Shown: positions 9,755 to 18,646 of the stretch, piece by piece | How the letters are laid out: each line of letters begins with the position of its first letter | Numbering within the stretch: the stretch's first letter is position 1 | Assembly: GCF_023073335.1 (NCBI RefSeq) | Contig: NZ_JADPJG010000014.1 | Location: forward strand, 44,572-85,271 | Length of the DNA stretch: 40,700 nt | Direction: 5' to 3' | From: Bradyrhizobium sp. 21 | Lineage (GTDB): Bacteria > Pseudomonadota > Alphaproteobacteria > Rhizobiales > Xanthobacteraceae | Program-made: the position numbers and the translations under genes | Notes under the pieces: model-generated | What the model was told of the DNA's origin: nothing | The model's input: only the letters and a program-made list of their open reading frames with translations | Databases searched by the model: none

Positions 9755-9765
9755 GGCGGAGTTAG

Positions 9766-10386
9766 TTACGCCTTCTGCGCGTCCATCACCTTACGGACGG
9801 CCGGACGATCCGACATGCGCTTGAAATGATCGGCGATCTTCGGCGTGGCGTTGATGTCGACGCTGTCGCCTTCGAGCCAGGTCGACAGGGTGTAGAGATA
9901 GGGATCGCAGACCGTGTACTGCTCGCCCATCACCCAGGGCCCCCGGTACATCTTCTGCTCGATCAGGGAGAAGCAGGCGCCCATCGTCTTCGGGATCATC
10001 GCCTTCATGTCGGCGAAAGAACTCTCCTCGCTCGCCCAGCGCGCGCCGCGCATCTTGTGGGCATGATTGATGTGCACGGTCGAGCAGAGATAGGAGTTGA
10101 ACGACTGCACCTGGGCAAAGTCGAAGGGATCATCGAGCGGCGCGAGCCTCGCCTTGGGGAAGGTTTGCGCGAGATAGGCCAGCATCGCCGGCGTCTCGGT
10201 CAGCACGCCGCGATCGGTCACCAGCGCGGGCACGCGCCCCTTCGGGTTGATCGCGAGGTAGTCCGGGCTGGTCTGCTGGTTGGTCTTGAAGCTCAGCCGC
10301 TCGGCCGTGTAGTCGGCACCCACTTCTTCCAGGGTGATGTAGGTGGCGAGCGCGCAGGTGCCGGTGGCGTAGTAGAGCTTGAGCAT
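9766..10386 (-). CDS. glutathione S-transferase
   Basis: A 206-residue GST. The N-terminus MLKLYYATGTCALATYITLEE is typical of beta-class bacterial GSTs, in which the Cys of the TCAL motif (residue 10) contacts glutathione. NPKGRVPALVTDRGVLTETPAMLAYLA is the glutathione-binding region, and VCDPYLYTLSTWLEG the C-terminal helical signature. The start is set by a GAGGT site five bases before the ATG at 10386; an ATG four codons upstream (10398) overlaps that site. It is divergent from an FAD monooxygenase gene, a pairing that could reflect handling of aromatic or electrophilic compounds, though this is inference. Confidence 0.88.
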   Translation of the reverse strand: MLKLYYATGTCALATYITLEEVGADYTAERLSFKTNQQTSPDYLAINPKGRVPALVTDRGVLTETPAMLAYLAQTFPKARLAPLDDPFDFAQVQSFNSYLCSTVHINHAHKMRGARWASEESSFADMKAMIPKTMGACFSLIEQKMYRGPWVMGEQYTVCDPYLYTLSTWLEGDSVDINATPKIADHFKRMSDRPAVRKVMDAQKA

Positions 10387-10500
10387 GTCGGACCTCATGG
10401 GAAAAATGGAAATTAACGGCTGCCGGCCCCGAGGTCCATAGCACGACGGCCTCCTGCTTTGCCCTTCGCAGTTGCCCACCGCCGCCCGCTTGTGCCAAGA

Positions 10501-10516
10501 CCCTCCAATTGGAGGG
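10501..10516 (+). promoter_or_regulatory. palindrome overlapping the Shine-Dalgarno of the monooxygenase gene
   Basis: CCCTCCAATTGGAGGG is a perfect 16-base palindrome. Its right arm contains the GGAGG that serves the ATG at 10525. In RNA it would form a 6-bp stem with an AAUU loop that hides the ribosome binding site; as DNA it could be a protein operator. Which role applies cannot be told from sequence. Confidence 0.4.
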
Positions 10517-10524
10517 GTTTTCTC

Positions 10525-11805
10525 ATGACCGTACTCATCGCCGGTGGGGGGATCGGCGGGCTGACGCTTGCGCTCAGCCTGCACGGAATCGGCGTTCCCG
10601 TAAAAGTGTTCGAGAGCGTCGCCGAACTGCGGCCGCTCGGTGTCGGTATCAACGTGCTGCCGCATGCGGTGCGCGAGCTGATCGAGCTCGGCCTGATGGA
10701 CAGGCTCGATGCCAGCGGCGTGCGCACCCGCGAGCTCGCCTATTTCTCCAAGCACGGCAAGCCGATCTGGAGCGAGCCGCGCGGGCTGGAGGCCGGTTAT
10801 GATTGGCCGCAATTCTCGATCCATCGCGGCACGCTCCAGCAACTCCTGCTCGACACCGCGATCGAACGCCTCGGCCGCGACAACATTCTCACCAGCCATC
10901 ACCTCACCGGCTGGAGCGAAACCGCTGACGGCATACGCGCCGATTTCATCGACAAGGCCACCGGCAAGGCCGCGGGGACGTACGACGGCACAATCCTGGT
11001 CGCCGCCGACGGCATCCATTCCGCCGCGCGAGAAAAACTTTATCCCAACGAAGGCCCGCCGATCTGGAACGGCCGCATCCTCTGGCGCGGCGTCACGCCG
11101 GCAAAGGCCTTCCTCACCGGCCGCACCATGATCATGGCCGGGCATGAGATCCTGAAATTCGTCTGCTATCCGATCTCGAAGGCGCCGGATGCGGCGGGCA
11201 ATCATCTGATCAACTGGGTCGCCGAGCGCCACATGCCGCCGACCTATCAATGGCGGCGCGAGGACTATAACCGCAGCGCGCGGCTGGAAGAATTTTTGCC
11301 CTGGTTCGAGAGCTGGCAGTTCGACTGGCTCGACGTGCCCGGCCTGATCAGGAACTGCCCGCACGCCTATGAATATCCGCTGGTCGACCGCGATCCGGTC
11401 TCGCAATGGACCTTCGGCCGCGTCACGCTGATGGGCGACGCCGCGCATCCGATGTACCCGATCGGCTCCAACGGCGCCTCGCAGGCGATCCTCGATGCCC
11501 GCACCATCACCCGCGAGATTTTGGCGCATGGCCCGACGCAGGCGGCGCTGCTGGCCTATGAGGCGGAGCGGCGGCCCGCGACCACCGACCTCGTCCTGCT
11601 CAATCGCAAGAACGGCCCCGAGCAAGTGATGCAGCTCGTCGAGGAGCGCGCGCCCGACGGCTACAAGGTCGTCACCGACGTACTCTCGCAAAAGGAACTG
11701 GAAGACATCGCCGCCAACTACAAGCGCGTCGCGGGGTTTCAGGTGGAGGCGCTGAATGCGAAGCCGCCGATCGTCAGCGCGGGTGCGAAGCGCGCCGGGA
11801 CGTGA
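10525..11805 (+). CDS. FAD-dependent monooxygenase
   Basis: A 426-residue flavoprotein of the salicylate hydroxylase/PHBH group. The dinucleotide-binding GGGIGG is at residues 7-12, an Arg/Gly-rich substrate region includes FSIHRGTLQQLLLDTA, the second FAD motif is LVAADGIHSAARE, and the C-terminal FAD motif is LMGDAAHPMYPIGSNGASQAI. These enzymes use NAD(P)H and O2 to hydroxylate aromatic or related rings; the substrate is not predictable here. The GGAGG at 10511-10515 selects the ATG at 10525. It is divergent from a GST gene. Confidence 0.88.
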   Translation: MTVLIAGGGIGGLTLALSLHGIGVPVKVFESVAELRPLGVGINVLPHAVRELIELGLMDRLDASGVRTRELAYFSKHGKPIWSEPRGLEAGYDWPQFSIHRGTLQQLLLDTAIERLGRDNILTSHHLTGWSETADGIRADFIDKATGKAAGTYDGTILVAADGIHSAAREKLYPNEGPPIWNGRILWRGVTPAKAFLTGRTMIMAGHEILKFVCYPISKAPDAAGNHLINWVAERHMPPTYQWRREDYNRSARLEEFLPWFESWQFDWLDVPGLIRNCPHAYEYPLVDRDPVSQWTFGRVTLMGDAAHPMYPIGSNGASQAILDARTITREILAHGPTQAALLAYEAERRPATTDLVLLNRKNGPEQVMQLVEERAPDGYKVVTDVLSQKELEDIAANYKRVAGFQVEALNAKPPIVSAGAKRAGT

Positions 11806-11883
11806 GTTAGACAATGAACGAGCCGCGAACTCCCTTCACCTCGCCCCGCTTGCGGTGAGAGGGAGCGAGAGAGGGTGACCGCC

Positions 11884-12303
11884 TTACCGCACCACCCTCG
11901 CCGCTTCGAGCAGCCGCTCGCTCGCGCTTGCCGTCGCCAGCACCGTGCCGTCTTTCGCCGTCAGCCTGGCCTCGACGAACGCAATCGTCTTGCCGAGCTG
12001 CGTCACCTTGGCCTCGCCGATGATCGGTCCGGGCTTTGCGGGGGCCAGGAAGTTCACGGTCATGCTGATGGTGGTGGTGTAGAGCCGGCCCTCGCTCATC
12101 ACCAGCACGGCGGGGCCCATGGTGTCGTCGAGCATGGCCGAGAGCATGCCGCCCTGGATGAAGCCGGCGGGATTGCAGAACTCCGGCTTGCCGTCGAAGG
12201 CGAGCTTGATCCAGCCTTCCCCGGGACGGGCATCGAGCAGGCGCCATCCGAGCAGCTCGGCGCAGGGCGGCCTTGGAAAGTTGTCCAGCGCGGTCTTGAC
12301 CAT
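11884..12303 (-). CDS. PaaI-family hotdog thioesterase
   Basis: A 139-residue single hotdog-fold protein. The motif NPAGFIQGGMLSAMLDDTMGPA is the active-site region of the PaaI/acyl-CoA thioesterase family, with the catalytic acidic residue in LDD. Such enzymes hydrolyse acyl- or aryl-acyl-CoA in the cytoplasm. The ATG at 12303 has GGAGG upstream, which rules out the longer in-frame start at 12396 that would overlap mutY. It lies downstream of mutY on the same strand with about 50 bases between. Confidence 0.85.
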   Translation of the reverse strand: MVKTALDNFPRPPCAELLGWRLLDARPGEGWIKLAFDGKPEFCNPAGFIQGGMLSAMLDDTMGPAVLVMSEGRLYTTTISMTVNFLAPAKPGPIIGEAKVTQLGKTIAFVEARLTAKDGTVLATASASERLLEAARVVR

Positions 12304-12355
12304 CGGGAGCCTCCGTATCGCGCTTTGATAGCGTAGCGCTGCTGCCAGCGTGCTG

Positions 12356-13495
12356 TCAGGAGGATGGGTCCGATGACCGGTCCAGCGCGTGCGCAATCAC
12401 CTTGCGCATGACGTTGGGCAGCGCCTCGCCGGCAAGGGTGGCGATCGATACCCAGCGCATGCCTTCTGGCGCGTGCGTGCGCGCTTCAGCCTTCGCCGTG
12501 TAGACCACGAGCTCCAGCGGAAAATGCGTGAAGACGTGTGTAACGACGCCCACCTTGCGATGCCAGCGCGACAGTCCCTTCAGCTCCGGCGCCTGCTGCT
12601 TCGCCCTCGCCTCGTCTTGCCCGGCTAGCCAGTCCGAACCCGGCACCTCGGTCATGCCGCCGAGCAGGCCCTTTTCGGGCCGGCTGCGGACGAGAAGCTC
12701 ACCGCCGCGCGTGACCACGAAGGCCGCGCCGCGCCGCAGCGTGCCGGTCTTCTTCGGCGCCTTGCGCGGAAACATTTCCTGCATTCCCTGCGTGCGCGCC
12801 GTGCAATCCTCGTTCAAAGGACACAGCGAGCAGGCCGGCTTCTTCGGCGTGCAGATCGAGGCGCCGAGATCCATCAGCGCCTGCGCGCTGTCGCCGGCGC
12901 GAGACTTCTCGTCGCGGGCGCGGGTATCGGCGAGCAGCGTCGTTGCCAATTGCTGGATCCGCGGCTTGGCCTGCGGCAGCTCCTCCTCGACAGCGAACAG
13001 GCGCGACACCACACGCTCGATATTGCCGTCGACCGGCATGGTGCGACGATCGAAGGCGATCGCCGCGATCGCTGCCGCCGTATAGGGGCCGATGCCCGGC
13101 AACGCGCGCAAGCCCTCCTCGGTGTCGGGAAACACGCCACCATGGTCGCGCGTCACCGCCACCGCGCAGGCGTAGAGATTGCGCGCACGCGAATAATAGC
13201 CGAGCCCGGCCCACATCCGCAGCACGTCATCCTGCGAGGCCCGCCCGAGCGCCGTGACATCCGGCCAGCGCGCGACGAATTTTTCGAAATAGGGCCCGAC
13301 CGCCTTCACCGTGGTCTGCTGCAGCATGATCTCCGACAGCCAGACGCGGAAAGGGTCCGATGCCTCGCCGGGTGCGGCCCGCCAGGGCAACTGGCGACGG
13401 TGGCGGTCGTACCATTGGAGGAGCAGCGTGGGTCGCGACGACGTTTCCGGCAGAACTGGTTCCGACTTGTCCTTGAGGGCGGATTTGGGGCTCAT
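12356..13495 (-). CDS. mutY: A/G-specific adenine DNA glycosylase
   Basis: A 379-residue MutY. It removes adenine mispaired with 8-oxoguanine. The helix-hairpin-helix is LPGIGPYTAAAIAAIAF (about 132-148); the catalytic Glu is in SEIMLQQT (E55) and the catalytic Asp in PVDGNIERV (D156). The 4Fe-4S loop is C-X6-C-X2-C-X5-C at 215, 222, 225 and 231. From about 250 the C-terminal half is the NUDIX-like 8-oxoG-reading domain. The start at 13495 is the likeliest ATG; an ATG at 13531 is in frame and cannot be excluded, as neither has a strong ribosome site. It is divergent from the DUF721 gene. Confidence 0.93.
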   Translation of the reverse strand: MSPKSALKDKSEPVLPETSSRPTLLLQWYDRHRRQLPWRAAPGEASDPFRVWLSEIMLQQTTVKAVGPYFEKFVARWPDVTALGRASQDDVLRMWAGLGYYSRARNLYACAVAVTRDHGGVFPDTEEGLRALPGIGPYTAAAIAAIAFDRRTMPVDGNIERVVSRLFAVEEELPQAKPRIQQLATTLLADTRARDEKSRAGDSAQALMDLGASICTPKKPACSLCPLNEDCTARTQGMQEMFPRKAPKKTGTLRRGAAFVVTRGGELLVRSRPEKGLLGGMTEVPGSDWLAGQDEARAKQQAPELKGLSRWHRKVGVVTHVFTHFPLELVVYTAKAEARTHAPEGMRWVSIATLAGEALPNVMRKVIAHALDRSSDPSS

Positions 13496-13617
13496 GCGGC
13501 TACTGTAACGGCGTCGCGCCGATCTCTCCATGCCGTGCTCGCGCTCGTCACGCGCATCCACCCCTTTCTTCGCGGCGAAGAGCCTGTAGCTCGCGTTCCC
13601 GGGTGCTATAAGGGTCC

Positions 13618-14109
13618 ATGTCCAAATTCCCCGGCAAACCCGGTCCCATCAGCGCAAAACCGCTGTCGCTCCTGCTCAACGACGTCTTTGCCGAGGCCTA
13701 TGCCAAGCAGGGGTTTGCCGCGCGCGAGCTGGTGACGCGGTGGGCGCAGATCGCCGGGCCGGAGATCGCGGCCCATGCCGAGCCGCTGAAGATGCAATGG
13801 CCGCGGCCGGTCGAGGGTCAGCCGCAGGAACCGGCGACGCTGGTGCTGCGGGTCGAGGGCCCGATGGCGCTGGAGATCCAGCACTCCGCCCACGTCATCC
13901 TGGAGCGGGTGAACCGCTTCTTCGGCTGGAGCGCGGTCGGCAAGCTCGCCTTCCGCCAGGCCCCCCTGTCGCGCGTCCGCAAGCCGGCCCGGCCCGGTCC
14001 GCCGGACCCCAAGAGCGTCGCCAAGGTGGCGGAGAGCCTGGGCGACATCGAAGATGAACAATTGAAGACCGCGCTGGCGCGGCTTGGGGCCGCCATCAAG
14101 CGAAATTGA
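13618..14109 (+). CDS. DUF721 (DciA-like) protein
   Basis: A 163-residue DUF721 protein. The core runs from about 15 to 110, with FAARELVTRWAQIAGPEIAAHAEPL, the strand VLRVEGPMALEIQHSAHVILERVNRFFG and the basic tail following. DUF721 includes DciA, the ancestral loader of the replicative helicase in bacteria lacking DnaC; a role in helicase loading is therefore the best guess, not proven for this protein. It sits between mutY (divergent) and a DsbA-like gene, then smc, an order typical of alphaproteobacteria. Confidence 0.82.
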   Translation: MSKFPGKPGPISAKPLSLLLNDVFAEAYAKQGFAARELVTRWAQIAGPEIAAHAEPLKMQWPRPVEGQPQEPATLVLRVEGPMALEIQHSAHVILERVNRFFGWSAVGKLAFRQAPLSRVRKPARPGPPDPKSVAKVAESLGDIEDEQLKTALARLGAAIKRN

Positions 14110-14247
14110 GCCTCATTCCCCGGCTAATCTGGACCCGTCCTCGCCGCTCGCCATTGCCACAAACGACGTTTCAAGCTAGCGACAGGCCGCCCGGCGGGAA
14201 CTCGAAAAAGCCCTTGGGGCGAGACCACATCAATTCGGGAGCCGACC

Positions 14248-14904
14248 TTGATCATCACCCGCCGCGCCTTCACCACGATGCTGTCGCTGACCGGGCTTGC
14301 CGCGGTCGCCGGGTTCTCGCCGCTGCGGTTGATCTCCGAAGCAATGGCGCAGGCCGCCGGCGATGTGGCCAAGCCGGTGTCGCTGCCCGACATGGTGCTC
14401 GGCCCGAAGGATGCGCCCGTTACCATCACCGAATTCGCCTCGATGACCTGCCCGCATTGCGCGGCCTTCAACGAGCAGGTGTTCCCCAAGATCAAGTCGG
14501 AATACATCGACACCGGCAAGATTCGTTACATCTTCCGTGAATTCCCGCTCGACATCAAAGCCGCCGCCGGCTCGATGCTGTCGCGCTGCATCGCCAATGG
14601 CGACGCACCGAAATACTTCGCCGTCACCGACATGCTGTTCCGCCAGCAGAACGACTGGGTGATGAAGAACACCACCGAGACGCTGACGCGGATCGGCAAG
14701 CAGGCCGGCCTCACCCAGCAGCAGGTCGAAGCCTGCCTGAAGGACCAAGCGCTGCTCGACAAGATCGCCGCCGACCAGAAATATGCCAGCGACGTGCTGA
14801 AGGTGGATTCGACGCCGACCTTCTTCATCAACGGCGAGAAGATCAAGGGCGAGACCTCGTTCGAGGAATTCGCCAAGAAGATCAATCCGCTGCTGAAGAG
14901 CTGA
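14248..14904 (+). CDS. DsbA-family thiol-disulfide oxidoreductase
   Basis: A 218-residue exported thioredoxin-fold protein. The active site CPHC is at 68-71 and the cis-Pro loop is STPTFFING near 190. The N-terminus MIITRRAFTTMLSLTGLAAVAG holds a twin-arginine-like RRAF before a hydrophobic stretch, so Tat export is likely. The start is a TTG at 14248, supported by GGGAG just upstream and by the need to include the RR pair; the first internal ATG would lose it. The fold and helical insertion match the DsbA/BdbD-like group (thioredoxin_4), so it probably forms or isomerises periplasmic disulfides. It lies upstream of smc. Confidence 0.88.
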   Translation: MIITRRAFTTMLSLTGLAAVAGFSPLRLISEAMAQAAGDVAKPVSLPDMVLGPKDAPVTITEFASMTCPHCAAFNEQVFPKIKSEYIDTGKIRYIFREFPLDIKAAAGSMLSRCIANGDAPKYFAVTDMLFRQQNDWVMKNTTETLTRIGKQAGLTQQQVEACLKDQALLDKIAADQKYASDVLKVDSTPTFFINGEKIKGETSFEEFAKKINPLLKS

Positions 14905-15121
14905 TCTTCACGCCGAAAGCCTGATTCGCATCTCGAAAGCCGTATCTTTCCCGGCATAAATCCCTTGGGAAAAGCGGCTTTCGCCGGTTGCCCTCGCGGC
15001 GCACCGCGGCCATTGTCCAGCCGCATGAGGCGCCTCGCGCGACTCGCCCGGATAGCGACATTGCCTTCCATGGTATTGTCCCGGCAGGGGGATTCGCGCC
15101 TGCCAACAGAGATGCGTGCTT

Positions 15122-18100
15122 ATGAAAATCACCCGCCTGCGCCTTCACGGCTTCAAGTCCTTCGTTGAGGCCACCGACTTCGTCATTGAGCCCGGCCTGA
15201 CCGGCGTGGTCGGACCCAACGGCTGCGGCAAGTCGAATCTCGTCGAGGCGCTGCGCTGGGCGATGGGCGAGACCTCGTACAAATCGCTGCGCGCCGCCGA
15301 CATGGACGCGGTGATCTTCGCCGGCTCCGGCAACCGCCCCGCGCGCAACCACGCCGAAGTGACGATGACGATCGACAACACCGATCGCACCGCGCCTGCG
15401 GCGATGAACGACAGCCAGCTTCTGGAAATCTCCCGCCGCATCGAGCGCGAGGCCGGTTCGGTCTACCGCATCAACGGCCGCGACGTGCGCGCCCGCGACG
15501 TGCAGATCCTGTTCGCCGACGCCGCCACCGGCGCGCGCTCGCCGGCTCTCGTCCACCAGGGCAAGATCGGCGAGATCATCCAGGCCAAGCCCGAGCAGCG
15601 CCGCCGCGTGCTGGAAGACGCCGCCGGCGTCGCCGGCCTGCATGCCCGCCGCCACGAAGCCGAACTGCGGCTGAAGGCGGCCGAAACCAACCTCACCCGT
15701 GTCGAGGACGTGATCGGCCAGCTCGCAGGGCAAATGGAGGGGCTGAAGAAGCAGGCCCGCCAGGCCGTGCGCTATCGCGAAGTTGCGGCCAAGGTCCGCA
15801 AGGCCGAAGCCACCCTGTTCCATCTGCGCTGGATCGGCGCCCATGCCGACGTCAACGAATCCGGCCAGACCCATGATCTCGCGGTCCGCGAGATGGCCGA
15901 ACGCACCCAGCACCAGGCCCAGGCCGCCCGCATCCAGGCGATCCGCGCCGCCGAAATGCCGGCGCTACGTGATGCCGAAGCGCGCGCGGCGGCCGGGCTT
16001 CAGCGCCTGACCAACGCCCGCGAGCTGCTCGACCGCGAGGAAGAGCGCGCCAAGGAGCGCGTTGCCGAGCTCGAGCGTCGCCTTGCTCAGTTCGAAGGCG
16101 ACATTTCCCGTGCTCAGCAACAAACCATGGACGCCGACGTCGCGCTGCAGCGCCTGGACGCCGAAGATTCCGAGCTCAAGGAAGAGATCAAGTCGCGTGT
16201 CGAGAAGCGCTCTGGCGTCGATGAGCGTGTCGCCGAAGCCGAGGCGGTGCTGACCGAAACCGAGCAGCAGTTTGCCGAGCTCACCACCGCGCTCGCGGAC
16301 CTCACCGCCAAGCGCAATCAACTGGAAGCCAACGTCCGCACCCATCGCGACAAGCTCGCCCGGCTCGACCAGGAGATTTCGAACGTCGCGGCGGAAGAGC
16401 AGAAGCTCGCTGAGCAGACCGGCGGCTTCGGCGATCTCGACGAGCTGACCGCGACGGTCGAGAACGCCGAGCAGACGCTGGCGGCCTCGGAGGCCGCCGC
16501 TCAGGCGAGCGAAGCCGCGCACCTCGCTGCTCGCCAGACGCTGGAATCGTCGCGCTCGCCGCTGGTCGAAGCCGACAAGCGCGTGCAGCGGCTCGACACC
16601 GAGGCGCGCACGATCTCCAAGATCGTCAACGGCGAGACCAAGAATCTGTGGCCGCCGATCATCGACGGCATCACCGTCGACAAGGGTTTTGAAAAGGCGA
16701 TCGGCGCCGCCCTCGGCGACGATCTCGACGCGCCGGTCGATCCGTCCGCGCCGATGCGCTGGACCAATGCCGGCGTCACCGACGGCGATCCGGAGCTGCC
16801 CGAGGGCGTCGTGCCGCTCGCGAGCCATGTGCAGGCGCCGGCCGAACTGGCGCGCCGTCTGGCGCAGATCGGCGTGGTGCCGCGCGAGCGCGGCGCTGAG
16901 CTCGTCTCGCAGCTCAAGACCGGCCAGCGGCTGGTCTCGCGTGAGGGCGACGTCTGGCGCTGGGACGGTTTTGTCGCCGCCGCCCACGCGCCGACCGGCG
17001 CCGCGCGGCGGCTTGCCGAGCGCGCCCGCCTCGTCGACATCGAGAACGAACTGGAGCAGGCCCGCATCGACGCGCAGATCAAGCGTCAGGCGCTCGAAGA
17101 CGCCGAGTCCGAGCTGCAGATGGCCGCCAGCACCGAAGGCGCCTCTCGCGAAGCCTGGCGCGCCGCGCAGCGCGAGCTCAACGTCGCCCGCGAGCGCCAT
17201 GCCACGGCCGAGCGCGAGATCAGCCGCCACGCCGCGCGCAAGGCGACGCTGTCGGAAGCGCACAGCCGTCTCGCCGCCGACCGTGCCGAGGCCGAAGCCG
17301 CCTACGAAACCGCCGAAGCCGGGATCTCCGAGCTGCCGTCGAGCGAGGACACCGAGACCCGTCTCGCCGCCGTCCGCAGCGACATCGAAGGCCATCGCCG
17401 CATGGCCGCCCAGGTCCGCGCCGAGGCGCAGGCACTGGCGCGCGAGGCCGAGCTCGCCGACCGCCGCGTGCAGGCGATCCTCGCCGAGCGCAGCGAATGG
17501 CAGAACCGCAAGGAGAGCGCTGCCTCCCATATCGACACCATCCAGGCCCGCATCGCCGAGCTCACAATCGAGCGCAGCGAGCTCGAGAATGCCCCCGCCG
17601 TGTTCGCCGAGAAGCGCAGCGCGCTGATCACCGAGATCGAATACGCCGAAAACGACCGCCGCATGGCCGCCGATGCGCTCGCCAGCGCGGAAAGCGCGAT
17701 GGCCGAGACCGATCGCGTCGCCAAATTGACGCTCGAGGCGCTCTCCAGCTCCCGCGAGGCCACCGCCCGCGCCGAGGAGCGCATGGAAGGTTCGCGGCGC
17801 CGGCTCGAAGACATCGAGCGCGAGATCCGCGACATGCTGGAAGTCGAGCCGCAGGCCGTCGCGGGTCTGGCCGAGATCGAGCCCGGCGCGGAGCTGCCGC
17901 CGCTGCACGACATCGAGGAAGACCTCGAAAAAATGCGCCGCGACCGTGAGCGCCTGGGCGCGGTCAATTTGCGCGCCGAGGAAGAGCTGCGTGAGGTCGA
18001 GACCCAGCACAACGGTCTGGTCACCGAGCGCGACGACCTCGTCGAAGCCATCAAGCGGCTGCGTCAGGGCATCCAGAGCCTCAACAAGGAGGCGCGCGAG

Positions 18101-18586
18101 CGGCTGCTGACCTCGTTCGAGGTCGTCAACAGCCACTTCAAGCGCCTCTTCGTCGAGCTGTTCGGCGGCGGCGAAGCGGCGCTGCATCTGATCGAGAGCG
18201 ACGATCCGCTGGAAGCCGGTCTTGAGATCATCGCAAAACCCCCGGGCAAGAAGCCGCAGACGCTGTCGCTGCTCTCGGGTGGCGAGCAGGCGCTGACCGC
18301 GATGGCACTGATCTTCGCGGTGTTCCTCACCAACCCCTCGCCGATCTGCGTGCTGGACGAAGTCGACGCGCCGCTCGACGACCACAACGTCGAGCGCTAT
18401 TGCAACCTCCTGCACGAGATGACCAGCTCGACCGACACGCGCTTCATCATCATCACGCACAATCCGATCACGATGGCGCGGATGAACCGCCTGTTCGGCG
18501 TCACCATGGCCGAGCGCGGCGTCTCGCAACTGGTGTCGGTGAACCTGCAAGAGGCAGTGGACATTCTCGACCAGAACGTGGCGTGA
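15122..18586 (+). CDS. smc: chromosome segregation protein SMC
   Basis: A 1154-residue SMC ATPase of full length. The N-terminal Walker A GPNGCGKSN is at 33-41; a first coiled coil runs from about 165 to 500, then the hinge (about 500-640), then the return coiled coil. The C-terminal head has the signature LSGGEQALTAMALIFA and Walker B CVLDEVDAPLDD with NVERY. It compacts and helps segregate the chromosome with ScpA/ScpB, which are not encoded nearby. The ATG at 15122 begins MKITRLRLHGFKSF, the canonical start; a GTG two codons earlier is possible. A 28-base palindrome follows the stop. Confidence 0.96.
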   Translation: MKITRLRLHGFKSFVEATDFVIEPGLTGVVGPNGCGKSNLVEALRWAMGETSYKSLRAADMDAVIFAGSGNRPARNHAEVTMTIDNTDRTAPAAMNDSQLLEISRRIEREAGSVYRINGRDVRARDVQILFADAATGARSPALVHQGKIGEIIQAKPEQRRRVLEDAAGVAGLHARRHEAELRLKAAETNLTRVEDVIGQLAGQMEGLKKQARQAVRYREVAAKVRKAEATLFHLRWIGAHADVNESGQTHDLAVREMAERTQHQAQAARIQAIRAAEMPALRDAEARAAAGLQRLTNARELLDREEERAKERVAELERRLAQFEGDISRAQQQTMDADVALQRLDAEDSELKEEIKSRVEKRSGVDERVAEAEAVLTETEQQFAELTTALADLTAKRNQLEANVRTHRDKLARLDQEISNVAAEEQKLAEQTGGFGDLDELTATVENAEQTLAASEAAAQASEAAHLAARQTLESSRSPLVEADKRVQRLDTEARTISKIVNGETKNLWPPIIDGITVDKGFEKAIGAALGDDLDAPVDPSAPMRWTNAGVTDGDPELPEGVVPLASHVQAPAELARRLAQIGVVPRERGAELVSQLKTGQRLVSREGDVWRWDGFVAAAHAPTGAARRLAERARLVDIENELEQARIDAQIKRQALEDAESELQMAASTEGASREAWRAAQRELNVARERHATAEREISRHAARKATLSEAHSRLAADRAEAEAAYETAEAGISELPSSEDTETRLAAVRSDIEGHRRMAAQVRAEAQALAREAELADRRVQAILAERSEWQNRKESAASHIDTIQARIAELTIERSELENAPAVFAEKRSALITEIEYAENDRRMAADALASAESAMAETDRVAKLTLEALSSSREATARAEERMEGSRRRLEDIEREIRDMLEVEPQAVAGLAEIEPGAELPPLHDIEEDLEKMRRDRERLGAVNLRAEEELREVETQHNGLVTERDDLVEAIKRLRQGIQSLNKEARERLLTSFEVVNSHFKRLFVELFGGGEAALHLIESDDPLEAGLEIIAKPPGKKPQTLSLLSGGEQALTAMALIFAVFLTNPSPICVLDEVDAPLDDHNVERYCNLLHEMTSSTDTRFIIITHNPITMARMNRLFGVTMAERGVSQLVSVNLQEAVDILDQNVA

Positions 18587-18613
18587 GACTGCGGTCGTTT
18601 CACACCCATTGAC

Positions 18614-18641
18614 GTCATCATCCGCCAAGGCGGATGATGAC
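18614..18641. repeat. perfect 28-base palindrome between smc and the Rsm22 gene
   Basis: GTCATCATCCGCC (18614-18626) and GGCGGATGATGAC (18629-18641) are exact reverse complements separated by AA. There is no T-run, so it is more likely a REP-like element or an mRNA-stabilising hairpin than a terminator. It ends five bases before the next start codon and could mask translation initiation there. Confidence 0.6.
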
Positions 18642-18646
18642 CACGG

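Noticed and set aside
10387..11814. Extension of the GST frame upstream to 11814
   Set aside because: GAGGT site fixes the start at 10386; the extension is antisense to the FAD monooxygenase.
15965..18628. Very long open frame antisense to smc
   Set aside because: High-GC coding DNA gives long shadow frames; smc has full-length conserved motifs and the antisense reading has repetitive unnatural composition.
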